Shown here piece after piece: positions 51,580 to 59,570 of a DNA stretch of 64,000 nucleotides (within the stretch, counting starts at the first letter, position 1; every line of letters begins with the position of its first letter). The stretch spans positions 1-64,000 of the forward strand of contig JAHDOI010000018.1 of the NCBI GenBank assembly GCA_018434945.1, in the 5' to 3' direction. The position numbers were made by a program, and so were the translations under genes. Origin of the DNA: Selenomonadales bacterium. Its GTDB lineage: Bacteria > Bacillota > Negativicutes > Sporomusales > UBA7701. The notes under the pieces are model-generated. The model did no database searches and had not been told where the DNA came from. It saw nothing but the letters and a program-made list of their open reading frames with translations.

Positions 51580-52617
51580 TTACTTGGAGGCCTTGGCGAT
51601 TTCGGCTTTTACTTCGTCGATGACATCTTTGCCAATCTCTTTTTCAAATTGGGCGGCGATGTCCTTGGTGGCGTCCATGAAGAGTTTTTGCTGTTCGGGG
51701 GTCAGGGTGGTGACGGTCATGCCGGCTTTGGCCAGGCCTTGGGCGGCTTCGGCGTCAACTTTGCGGTTGTACTCGCGCTGCCATTTGCTGGCTTCCTTGC
51801 CGGTTTTCATGAGGAGCGCCTGGTCTTCTTTAGGCAGGGTGTCCCACAGCTTCTTGCTGTACATGATGACGAACGGGGTGTAGACGTGTTTGCTGAGGGT
51901 GGTGTATTTCTGGACTTCGTAGAACTTCTGCAGGAAGTTGGTGGTGTTCGGGTTTTCCTGACCGTCGATGGTCTTCTGCTGCATGGCGTTGAAGACTTCG
52001 CTGAACGGCATCGGGGTGGGGTTGGCGCCGAGTTTACGCCAGGCGGCGAGGTGGACGGGGTTTTCCATCGTCCTGATCTTCAGGCCTTTGATGTCGTCCG
52101 GGGTTTTGATTTCGCGCTTGCTGTTGGTTACCTGGCGGTAGCCGTTTTCCATGTACATGAGGCCCACGAGGCCATGGGCGGAGAGCGAGTCGAGCATTTT
52201 CTTGCCGAACGGACCGTCAAGAACGGCGTCGACTACTTTCTCGTTGGGGAACAGGAACGGCAGGTCGAAGACCATCCAGCGCTTGTCGATGGTGGCCATC
52301 GGCGAGCTCGAGGGGCCGGACATTTCCAGCGTGCCGGCTCTGAGAGCGGTCATGGTTTTGATGTCGTCGCCGAGCTGAGCGCTCGGGAAGATCTGGATTT
52401 CAATACGACCTTTGGATTCTTTGGCGACAAGTTCCTTCCACTTTTCCAGGCCTTTGTATTCCGGGCTGGCATCATTAAGGCCGATGGAGACCTTGATGAC
52501 TTTTTTCTCGACTTTCTGCTCGGCAGGTTTCTTGTCGCCGCCGCCGCATCCTGCCAGCAGGGTTACTGCCATCGCGAGAACGAGCAGTACGCTGGCTACT
52601 TTGAGAGCTTTTTTCAT
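51580..52617 (-). CDS. TRAP transporter substrate-binding protein (DctP) 2
   Basis: A 345-residue lipoprotein-type DctP (lipobox LAGC, C22): SIGLNDASPEYKGLEKW, FPSAQLGDDIKTMTALRAGTLEMSGPSS, GLKIRTMENPVHLAAWRKLGANPTPMPFSEVFNAMQQKTIDGQENP. The conserved Arg after GLKI binds the ligand's carboxylate. 85 nt downstream of the LarA-family gene, hence a 2-hydroxy sugar acid is a likely ligand (inference). Confidence 0.92.
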   Translation of the reverse strand: MKKALKVASVLLVLAMAVTLLAGCGGGDKKPAEQKVEKKVIKVSIGLNDASPEYKGLEKWKELVAKESKGRIEIQIFPSAQLGDDIKTMTALRAGTLEMSGPSSSPMATIDKRWMVFDLPFLFPNEKVVDAVLDGPFGKKMLDSLSAHGLVGLMYMENGYRQVTNSKREIKTPDDIKGLKIRTMENPVHLAAWRKLGANPTPMPFSEVFNAMQQKTIDGQENPNTTNFLQKFYEVQKYTTLSKHVYTPFVIMYSKKLWDTLPKEDQALLMKTGKEASKWQREYNRKVDAEAAQGLAKAGMTVTTLTPEQQKLFMDATKDIAAQFEKEIGKDVIDEVKAEIAKASK

Positions 52618-52702
52618 CCTTCTTCCCTCCACTTTTAATATGCAAAACGCCAGGTCAGACGCTCCCGGCATTTTGTCCGGGTTGATCGGGGGCGCGGGCC
52701 CC

Positions 52703-53998
52703 TCAGCCCAGGAGCGGCACGGTGTTGGCCGCCTGGGTCATTACGGTGATGGTGTAGTCTTCCCGGCCGATTATCCGCCGGGCGAGGTCGTAGGCTTCGT
52801 CGAAGTTGGTGACCGGCCTGAGGCCGGCTTCGCGCATGACGGCGAAGTTTTCCGGCCGGGTGACGCCGAAGATGGCGACCTGTTTGGACATGTCTTTGAG
52901 GCGGAAGGCGGAGTAGCCGGGGACGGTGAATTTTTTCCTCACGGCGAGCTCGAATTCAAGCGGGTCTTTGTAGCGCAGCCATTCCATGTATTCTGGAGGC
53001 TCGTTGATGTCTTCGCATTCGAGGAAGCAGATGATCGCGCCGCCGGGCTTGACTGCCATGAAGGCGTTGTCGAGGGCTTTGATGGATTGGTAGAGGTTGA
53101 TGTCTTTGGGGAAGCCGCCCGCCGAGGCGACGACGAGGTCGGCGCGGTCGGCGATGGGCACGCCGTAGGTCGCCTCGACCGTCCGGCAGCCTTCTTCCCA
53201 GGCTTCGAGCCAGTGGCCGGCGACGAAGCGGCCGATGCGGCCTTCGGGGGTGAGGACGGCATGGAGCAGGAAGGCGGGGTTGACCATGGCGGCCATTTCG
53301 GTCATGTCTTCGTGCATTTCGTTGCCGACGGTGCGCCCCGACTGGCAGTTGGGGTTGAGGCCTTTGCCGATTTCGGCGCTGAGGCAGTAGCGGTGGTTGC
53401 CCTGGATGGTTTCGTAGCCGCTTACTCCGGGCATGATGCCTTTGCGTCCGCCGCCGAAGCCGGCCATGAGGTGGAAGGCTATGCCGCCGGTGAGGATGAC
53501 TTTGTCGGCAGCCATGATGGTTTTGTTGATGTGGGTTTCGACCCCGCGGCTGGTGGTGCCGACGTAGACGAGGTTTTCCTTGTCGTGGGCGTCGTGCTGG
53601 AGCATTCTGACGCGGTGGCACACTTTTTCGCCGCACAGGACGGCGAGTTCTTCGCCGGTGTTGCGGCGGTGGGCGCCGAGGGCGACGATGATGGTGATGT
53701 TTTCGTCAGGGACGCCGCAGTCGTTGAGTTCGTCGAGCAGGACGGGCAGGAAGGTGTCGAACTGGACCCAGGCCCTGGTGATGTCGCTGACGGTGATGGC
53801 GACTTTGTCGCCGGACCGGACGACTTCACGGAGGGGCGGGGTGCCGATGGGCGCTGCGAGCGCCGCTTTGACGGCGGCCGGGATGTCGGTGATGGCGGGC
53901 AGGTGTCCGCCTTTGATGTCGTAGAGGATTTTATCGGCCGGCAGTGGTACCGAGATGGTATCGCGTCCGTAGAGAAAGGCGATGTTTCGCTGTGGCAA
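52703..53998 (-). CDS. LarA-family nickel-pincer-dependent racemase/epimerase
   Basis: A 431-residue protein of the lactate racemase superfamily. The key residues of LarA are all present with a shift of at most two: R75 (SDITR), H110 (GAH), H176 (AFH), K186 (GGRK) and H202 (GNH). It should interconvert the two configurations at the C2 hydroxyl of an alpha-hydroxy acid using the nickel-pincer nucleotide, whose synthesis genes (larB, larC, larE) are not in this window. The neighbouring transport and dehydrogenase genes point to a sugar acid and not lactate. TTG start with GGGGGATC upstream. Confidence 0.9.
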   Translation of the reverse strand: MPQRNIAFLYGRDTISVPLPADKILYDIKGGHLPAITDIPAAVKAALAAPIGTPPLREVVRSGDKVAITVSDITRAWVQFDTFLPVLLDELNDCGVPDENITIIVALGAHRRNTGEELAVLCGEKVCHRVRMLQHDAHDKENLVYVGTTSRGVETHINKTIMAADKVILTGGIAFHLMAGFGGGRKGIMPGVSGYETIQGNHRYCLSAEIGKGLNPNCQSGRTVGNEMHEDMTEMAAMVNPAFLLHAVLTPEGRIGRFVAGHWLEAWEEGCRTVEATYGVPIADRADLVVASAGGFPKDINLYQSIKALDNAFMAVKPGGAIICFLECEDINEPPEYMEWLRYKDPLEFELAVRKKFTVPGYSAFRLKDMSKQVAIFGVTRPENFAVMREAGLRPVTNFDEAYDLARRIIGREDYTITVMTQAANTVPLLG

Positions 53999-54115
53999 TT
54001 GTCGATCCCCCTGATATGTTTGTTACTGTCTGCATCGCGGCGTTGTCCGGATTCGCTCCGGCTGCCGGGCCGGAGAAAGTCCCACAACGCACAATGTTTA
54101 TAATATTCTGGAGGC

Positions 54116-54146
54116 ATCGTGTCTTTCCTGCGTGGAAATGCACGAT
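54116..54146. promoter_or_regulatory. 31-bp palindrome upstream of larA-like gene
   Basis: ATCGTG-TC-TTTCC - TGCGT - GGAAA-TG-CACGAT: a near-perfect dyad in the 215-bp gap between the GarR-like and LarA-like genes. Could be an operator or a processing hairpin within the operon. A minus-strand TATAAA-like stretch (54100-54106) lies beside it, so an internal promoter is possible. Confidence 0.5.
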
Positions 54147-54213
54147 ATGGGACGATAATTTGCCAGGCTGCATTAATCCTGCCGTAGGTTGCGCGATCCG
54201 GCCGTTCGTCAGG

Positions 54214-55101
54214 CTATTGTTTGCGGGCCTCGAATTGGGCCAGTTTTTCGTAGAACTGGACGATGCCGCTGTGGTCGTTCTGGCCTTTGCCGTCGATTTT
54301 GAGGGCTTGCATGATTTCCATGACCTGGCTGGTGAGGAAGAGGGGCACGCCGACGTCTTTGGCGGTTTCGAGGGCGTTATTGAGGTCTTTGATGTGCAGG
54401 TCGATCTTGAAGCCGGGTTTGAAGTTGCCGGCGATGATCATCGGCGCTTTGGCGTCGAGGACGGTGCTGCCGGCCAGCCCGCCGCGGATGGCCTGGAAGA
54501 TGACTTCGGGGTCGACGCCGGCTTTGGCGCCGAGGACGAGGGCTTCGCTGACGGCGGCGATGTTGAGGGCGACGATGATCTGGTTGGCGAGTTTTGTGGT
54601 GTTGCCGGCGCCGATGTCGCCGCAGCGGACGACGGATTTGCCCATCTGGGCGAGGATGTCTTTGACGCGGTCGAAGATTTCCTGCTTGCCGCCGACCATG
54701 ATGGAGAGGGTGCCGTCGATGGCTTTGGGTTCGCCGCCGCTGACGGGCGCGTCGAGCATTTCGACGCCTTTTTCGGCGGCTTTGGCGGCTACTTCCTGGG
54801 CGGCGAGGGGGGCGATGGAGCTCATGTCGACGATGATGTCGCCGGCTTTGGCGCCTTCGAGGAGGCCGCCTTCGCCGAGGACGACGGTTTTGACGTGGGG
54901 CGAGTTGGGCAGCATGGTGATGACGATGCGCGCTTTCTCGGCGACTTCACGCGGCGAGGCGGCGGCTTCGGCGCCGGCTGCGACCACTTCGGCGACGGCG
55001 GCGGCGTTGAGGTCGTAGACGACGAGGGAGTGGCCCGCTTTGAGCAGGTTCTTGGACATGGGCTTGCCCATGATCCCGAGACCGACGAAACCTAGTTTCA
55101 T
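54214..55101 (-). CDS. Tartronate semialdehyde reductase-like (3-hydroxyisobutyrate dehydrogenase family)
   Basis: A 295-residue beta-hydroxyacid dehydrogenase: GFVGLGIMGKPMSKNLLKAGH cofactor loop, DAPVSGGEPKAIDGTLSIMVGG substrate loop and catalytic Lys in GAGNTTKLANQ. Closest in character to 2-hydroxy-3-oxopropionate reductase (GarR/GlxR), which makes glycerate. Could alternatively act on a longer beta-hydroxy acid. 8 nt after the transketolase gene; good RBS GGAGTAG. Confidence 0.88.
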   Translation of the reverse strand: MKLGFVGLGIMGKPMSKNLLKAGHSLVVYDLNAAAVAEVVAAGAEAAASPREVAEKARIVITMLPNSPHVKTVVLGEGGLLEGAKAGDIIVDMSSIAPLAAQEVAAKAAEKGVEMLDAPVSGGEPKAIDGTLSIMVGGKQEIFDRVKDILAQMGKSVVRCGDIGAGNTTKLANQIIVALNIAAVSEALVLGAKAGVDPEVIFQAIRGGLAGSTVLDAKAPMIIAGNFKPGFKIDLHIKDLNNALETAKDVGVPLFLTSQVMEIMQALKIDGKGQNDHSGIVQFYEKLAQFEARKQ

Positions 55102-55109
55102 TGTTTTAT

Positions 55110-56048
55110 CTACTCCTTACCGATGATTTTCTTGATCCGCGCTTTGACGGCGTCGGCCGTCAGGCCGTAGTAGACGAGGAGTTCGTCGTAGTTTGTGGCC
55201 GAGGTGCCGAAGCGGTCTTCGATGCCGACGATGGCGAGGGGAATGTCCTTTATTTCGCTGAGGGCTTCGGCGATGGCGCTGCCGAGGCCGCCGATGACGC
55301 TGTGCTCTTCGGCGGTGACGACGGCTCTGAAGCCTTTGGCCATGGCGATGACGGCCTGTTTGTCGAGGGGTTTGACGGTGCTGACGTTGACGACTTTGAC
55401 GGAGATGCCTTCGCCGGCGAGGGCTTCGGCGGCTTCGACGGCTTTGGAGACCATGACGCCGTTGGCGAAGACGATGACGTCGCCGCCTTCGCGGACGGGA
55501 TAGAGTTTGCCGATTTCGAATTCACTCTCTTCGTCGGTGAAGAAGGGCAGGTCGTTGCGGTTGATGCGTATGTAGCAGGGTCCGGGGTGGGCGGCCATGG
55601 CCCGCACCATTTTGCGGGTTTCGATGGCGTCGACGGGGACGAGGACGGTCATGCCGGGGATGACGCGCATGGTGGCCATATCCTCTACGGACTGGTGGGT
55701 GGAGCCGTCGCCGAAGTCGGACAGGCCGGCGCTGGAGCCGCAGATGTTGACGTTGAGCCCGGCGATGGCGATGGTCTGCCGAAGCTGGTCGTAGCAGCGG
55801 CCGGTGGCGAAGACGGCGAAGGAGTTGATGAAGGGGATTTTGCCGGTGAGGGCGAGTCCGGCGGCGGTGGAGGCCATGTTGGCCTCGGCGATGCCCATTT
55901 CGAAGTAGCGCTCGGGGAATTGCTGCTGGAAGAGGATGGACATGGTGGATTTGCCGAGGTCGGCTTCGAGCGCGACGATGTTCTTGTTTTCCTTGCCCAG
56001 CTCTACCAGGGCTTCCCCGTAGGCCTGACGTTGACTTTTCGTAGCCAT
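55110..56048 (-). CDS. Transketolase, C-terminal subunit
   Basis: A 312-residue subunit with the pyrimidine-binding and C-terminal domains of a split transketolase: ALEADLGKST, RYFEMGIAEANMASTAAGLALTG (catalytic Glu), AGLSDFGDGSTHQSVEDMA. Works with the subunit encoded 6 nt upstream. Split transketolases are common in sugar and sugar-acid clusters of anaerobes. Confidence 0.93.
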   Translation of the reverse strand: MATKSQRQAYGEALVELGKENKNIVALEADLGKSTMSILFQQQFPERYFEMGIAEANMASTAAGLALTGKIPFINSFAVFATGRCYDQLRQTIAIAGLNVNICGSSAGLSDFGDGSTHQSVEDMATMRVIPGMTVLVPVDAIETRKMVRAMAAHPGPCYIRINRNDLPFFTDEESEFEIGKLYPVREGGDVIVFANGVMVSKAVEAAEALAGEGISVKVVNVSTVKPLDKQAVIAMAKGFRAVVTAEEHSVIGGLGSAIAEALSEIKDIPLAIVGIEDRFGTSATNYDELLVYYGLTADAVKARIKKIIGKE

Positions 56049-56054
56049 TTATTC

Positions 56055-56891
56055 CTACCTCCGCAGCTTGTTGAGGTCAGATTTGGCGATTTCCCACTGT
56101 TCGGGGGTCATGGCGCCGTTGTGGAAGGCGGGGTTGTTTTCGGCGAAGGAGATGCATTTGCCTTTGACGGTTTCGGCGATGATGACGGTGGGTTTGCCTT
56201 TGATCCGGTCGGCTTTGTCGAGGGCGCCTAAGATGGCGCCGATGTCGTGGCCGTCGATTTCGATGGTTTCCCAGCCGAAGGCGGCCCATTTGGGGGTGAC
56301 GGGGTTGGTGTCGAACCGGTCGCAGATGGCGCCGGTGGCCTGGAGGCGGTTGCGGTCGACGATGGCGACGAGGTTGTCGATCTTGTAGTAGGAAGCGGCC
56401 ATGGCGGCTTCCCAGATCTGGCCTTCGGCAAGTTCGCCGTCGCCGATGAGGACGTATACTTTGCTTGCCTGGCCGTCGAGCCTGAGGCCGAGGGCCATGC
56501 CGCAGGCGATGGAGAGGCCCTGGCCGAGCGAGCCGGTGTTGGCTTCGATGCCGGGCGTCCTGGTCATGTCGGGGTGTCCCTGGAGCATGGCGCCGAGGGT
56601 TTTGACTTTTTTCATCTCTTCTTTGGGGAAGTAGCCGGCTTCGGCGAGGGCGGCGTACTGGACGAGGGCCGCGTGACCCTTGCTGAGCAGGAAGCGGTCG
56701 CGGTCCGGCAGGGCCGGGTTTTGGGGGTCGTGTTTCATTTTATGGAAGTAGAGGGCTGCCACTATTTCCGCGCTCGAGCACGAGCCGCCGAGGTGGCCGA
56801 CCTTGCCGACGCCGGTGAGGTCGTTGACGATGTGATCCCTGAGGGCCAGCGCCTTTGCTTCCAGATGGTCGATAGTCGCTTGCGATGCCAA
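56055..56891 (-). CDS. Transketolase, N-terminal subunit
   Basis: A 278-residue TPP-binding half: GHLGGSCSSAEIVAALYFHKM, RDRFLLSKGHAALVQYA, GSLGQGLSIACGMALG, the thiamin motif GDGELAEGQIWEAAMAAS...NLVAIVDRNRLQ. Transfers a two-carbon ketol unit between sugar phosphates or related carbonyls. TTG start after GGGAGGAATAACA. Confidence 0.93.
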   Translation of the reverse strand: MASQATIDHLEAKALALRDHIVNDLTGVGKVGHLGGSCSSAEIVAALYFHKMKHDPQNPALPDRDRFLLSKGHAALVQYAALAEAGYFPKEEMKKVKTLGAMLQGHPDMTRTPGIEANTGSLGQGLSIACGMALGLRLDGQASKVYVLIGDGELAEGQIWEAAMAASYYKIDNLVAIVDRNRLQATGAICDRFDTNPVTPKWAAFGWETIEIDGHDIGAILGALDKADRIKGKPTVIIAETVKGKCISFAENNPAFHNGAMTPEQWEIAKSDLNKLRR

Positions 56892-56915
56892 TGTTATTCC
56901 TCCCTTAAGGTCTTG

Positions 56916-57965
56916 TCAGTCGATGGGAGTGAGGACGATTTTCAGTCCCTGCTTGGATTCCATGAGTTCGAAGCTTTCCGCCCACTTGTCGAGCGGCAGT
57001 TCGTGGGTGATGATGTCGCCCACGTCGATGATTTTCTTTTCCATGAGGACGAGGCTCTTTTCCCAGACGTCCCAGGTGTGGCTGAAGGTGCCCTGGAGGG
57101 TGACGACTTTGGCGATGATGGGGTCGAGGGAGAAGCCGACCGGTCCCGGGCCCCAGCCGACTTTGGTTATCTGGCCGTAGGGGCGGACGACGTCCATGGA
57201 GAGTTTGAGGGTCGGCGAGAAGCCGGCGCAGTCGACGACGGTGTGGGCGCCGTAGCCGTCCTGCAGGCCCATGATGACAGGTACGGGGTCCTGTTTGGAG
57301 CTGTTGATGGTCAGGGTTGCGCCGTATTTTTTGGCGATTTCGAGGCGTTCTTCGTCGCCGTCGGTGCCGACGACGACGATGTCGGCCGCGCCGAGGATGC
57401 TGGCCACTTTCGTGCAGAGGATGCCGATCGGGCCGGGGCCGATGACGACGACGATGTCGCCCGGCATGATCTTGGAGTTTTTGGCGAGGGCGTTGTAGGC
57501 GACGCAGACCGGCTCGGTGCAGGAGGCTTCTTTGAGGGTTACGCCGGCCGGCAGTTTGTGGAGGACGCGGCTGGGTACCCGGACGTATTTGGCGAAGGCG
57601 CCGTCGGCCTGGAAGCCGAAGCCTTTGCGCTGCCGGCAGACCTGGTAGTGGTTTGTGCGGCACATTTCGCACTTGCCGCAGTAGTCGGCGTGGGTTTCGC
57701 AGGTGACGGCGTCGCCGACGGCGAAGCCCTGGACGTTGGCGCCGAGTTTCTCGATGGTGCCCGAGAATTCGTGGCCGAGGATGAGCGGCACGTTGACTTT
57801 GTAGGAGACGCGGTTGTGGTGCATGTGGGGATCGCTGCCGCATACCCCTATGTAGGCAACTTTCACCAGGGCGTCGTCCGGGCCGATCTCCGGCACCGGC
57901 ACTTCTCTCACTTCGGTGGCGCCCGCCACGTTGTCGTACTTGACGACCGCTTTCATTTTCAACAT
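56916..57965 (-). CDS. Zinc-dependent sorbitol/threonine-dehydrogenase-like enzyme
   Basis: A 349-residue MDR dehydrogenase: catalytic zinc C38 (GVCGSDPHMHHN) and GHEFSG, structural cysteines CETHADYCGKCEMCRTNHYQVC, Rossmann motif VVVIGPGPIGILCTKVA. Expected to oxidise a secondary hydroxyl of a polyol or sugar acid with NAD. First gene of the block; 70 nt after the GntR gene. ATG 57965 with AGGAGG; other starts (57962, 57956) possible. Confidence 0.9.
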   Translation of the reverse strand: MLKMKAVVKYDNVAGATEVREVPVPEIGPDDALVKVAYIGVCGSDPHMHHNRVSYKVNVPLILGHEFSGTIEKLGANVQGFAVGDAVTCETHADYCGKCEMCRTNHYQVCRQRKGFGFQADGAFAKYVRVPSRVLHKLPAGVTLKEASCTEPVCVAYNALAKNSKIMPGDIVVVIGPGPIGILCTKVASILGAADIVVVGTDGDEERLEIAKKYGATLTINSSKQDPVPVIMGLQDGYGAHTVVDCAGFSPTLKLSMDVVRPYGQITKVGWGPGPVGFSLDPIIAKVVTLQGTFSHTWDVWEKSLVLMEKKIIDVGDIITHELPLDKWAESFELMESKQGLKIVLTPID

Positions 57966-58036
57966 AATTCCTCCTTCACTGGCTTGGGGCGATAGCGCGG
58001 CAAAAAGACAAAGAGGTGCCGGCGGCGTAGCGCTTG

Positions 58037-58702
58037 CTATACGCTGATGGCACCCCGGTCGAAGACATCCATGATATGGGCTTTGATCGCCGCCTTGGCT
58101 TTTTCGACGTCGCGCTCTTCGAGGATTTCCATGAGCCGACGGTGGTCTTCGTATACCTGGTCCTGCTTGTGTTCGATCTGAGGGTGGACGATGTTGATGA
58201 ACCGCCGGACATGGCCGTTGAGCATCGCCCAGATGCGGTTGTAGGCTTCGATGCCGCTCCAGGCGACGATGGTGCGGTGGAATTCGATGTCGAGGGCGGA
58301 GATGGCCGAGTAGTCGGCGTGGCTTCTTTGCTTCTCCCCCATGGCGTCGACGATGTCGTGGAGGGCGCCGAAATCCTTTTTGGTCAGTTTCGGCAGCATG
58401 AGTTCGAGGGCCGACGATTCTATGTAAGATCTGAGCAGATGCATGTGGTACATTTCTTTGTTGTCGATCTCGGTGACGAAGGAGCCGGTGTATTTGACGG
58501 ATTTGACGAGGCCTTCCTCCTCAAGCCCGCACAGCGCCTCGCGCACAGGTATCTGGCTGACTTTGAGTTCCCGGGCGATTTCCGTCTCCACGACCCTTTG
58601 TCCGGGCTGAAGTTTGTTTTCGATTATTTTGGTGCGGATAAATTGTTTAATTGTGTCTTTCAAAGGATTGTTCTCTCCATCGCCGCGATCTGTCTGGTTC
58701 AT
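58037..58702 (-). CDS. GntR/FCD family regulator
   Basis: A 221-residue regulator: helix-turn-helix VVETEIARELKVSQIPVREAL near residue 45 and an FCD ligand domain (about 85-215) with metal-type residues (DIEFHRTIVAW, EDHRRLMEIL). It heads the zinc-dehydrogenase/transketolase block and faces TRAP 3, so it probably regulates both. ATG 58702 has a poor RBS; TTG 58663 with GGAGAG 9 nt upstream may be the true start (protein KDTIKQFIRTK...). Confidence 0.88.
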   Translation of the reverse strand: MNQTDRGDGENNPLKDTIKQFIRTKIIENKLQPGQRVVETEIARELKVSQIPVREALCGLEEEGLVKSVKYTGSFVTEIDNKEMYHMHLLRSYIESSALELMLPKLTKKDFGALHDIVDAMGEKQRSHADYSAISALDIEFHRTIVAWSGIEAYNRIWAMLNGHVRRFINIVHPQIEHKQDQVYEDHRRLMEILEERDVEKAKAAIKAHIMDVFDRGAISV

Positions 58703-58720
58703 CTCAGCACTCCACTCTCG

Positions 58721-58753
58721 GATAATATATAATTCATTACATTATATATTATC
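58721..58753. promoter_or_regulatory. Perfect 13-7-13 palindrome, probable GntR operator
   Basis: GATAATATATAAT (58721-58733), 7-nt spacer, ATTATATATTATC (58741-58753). It lies 18 bp before the GntR ATG in the divergent region with TRAP 3. A further ATAATTATATATATT follows. The site also resembles -10 boxes, so binding would block transcription. Confidence 0.75.
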
Positions 58754-58822
58754 AAGATAATTATATATATTCGCAAAGATTGTGTCAATGTCGCCGTTGG
58801 GGGCATATTATACACTTTGCCG

Positions 58823-58861
58823 CTATAAAACCGCCCTAATCGAATAAGGGCGGTTTTATAG
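58823..58861. terminator. 15-bp perfect hairpin in the TRAP 3 leader
   Basis: CTATAAAACCGCCCT (58823-58837) / AGGGCGGTTTTATAG (58847-58861), 9-nt loop. No gene ends nearby; the pattern of a terminator 240 bp before dctQ3 suggests leader attenuation or a small transcript. The remaining sequence 58862-59080 shows no gene I trust. Confidence 0.5.
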
Positions 58862-59101
58862 TGCGAATTATCGTATTTTTACGGACCGCATTGTGAACTA
58901 TCAATGCCATCAGGCAAAACTTCTGCAGGAAGATATCGCCATTTATTAGTATATTTCCCAAGACGCATCCGTCGCCGCCCCCGCACCGGAAGAGGCCGTC
59001 CGCCGGCAGGCGCGGCCACTGCTTGACCATGCCGACGAGGAGGGAGATCGCCAAAGTTGCCGTGTTTTGACCCGGACAAAAGCCAAGAGGAGTGAACCGA
59101 C

Positions 59102-59569
59102 TTGCTATTTATCAATAAGCTCGTGACAAAGTTTGAGCAGTGCAGCCTGATTTTTCTCATCACGATCATGACTTTTCTGGGGTTGGCGCAGATTGTCAGC
59201 CGGTTCGTGATCCAGAGCCCGATACCCTGGACCGAGGCCTTGCTTACGTATATGTTCGTGTGGACGTGTTTTCTGGGGGCCAGCCTGGCGGTCGAACAGA
59301 GCGCCCACTTCGGGGTGGAGATTTTCGTCGTGATGCTGCCCAGACCCGTTCAGCGGTGGGTCGAGATCGCCGTCTATCTGCTGATCACCGCTTTTGCCGC
59401 GCTGATGATCGTCAAGGGGATGATGTTCGTGGAGGGCAACGCCGACCAGGAGATGGCGGCGATGCCGTTTTCGATGATCTGGCCGTATCTGGCTATTCCG
59501 GTGAGCGGGTTGTTCATCGCCATCCACGCCCTGAGCGCGGTCTATTGTTTGGTCAGGGGGGAGAGATAG
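59102..59569 (+). CDS. TRAP transporter small permease (DctQ) 3
   Basis: A 155-residue four-helix protein with PIPWTEALLTYMFVWTCFLGASLAVEQSAHFGVEIF. TTG start with AAGAGGAG 9 nt upstream. First gene of the divergent TRAP 3 operon; 1 nt before dctM. Confidence 0.9.
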   Translation: MLFINKLVTKFEQCSLIFLITIMTFLGLAQIVSRFVIQSPIPWTEALLTYMFVWTCFLGASLAVEQSAHFGVEIFVVMLPRPVQRWVEIAVYLLITAFAALMIVKGMMFVEGNADQEMAAMPFSMIWPYLAIPVSGLFIAIHALSAVYCLVRGER

Positions 59570-59570
59570 C

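Noticed and set aside
54214..57965. Sulfoglycolytic transketolase pathway
   Set aside because: That route needs a sulfosugar isomerase, kinase and typical sulfonate exporters; only the split transketolase and a YihU/GarR-type reductase are shared, so the resemblance is not enough.
54214..57965. Tetronate (threonate/erythronate) catabolism
   Set aside because: The kinase, isomerase and decarboxylase of the known tetronate pathways are absent.
58879..59169. Small minus-strand frames between the GntR gene and TRAP 3
   Set aside because: No RBS, overlap the dctQ3 start and contain no recognisable domain.
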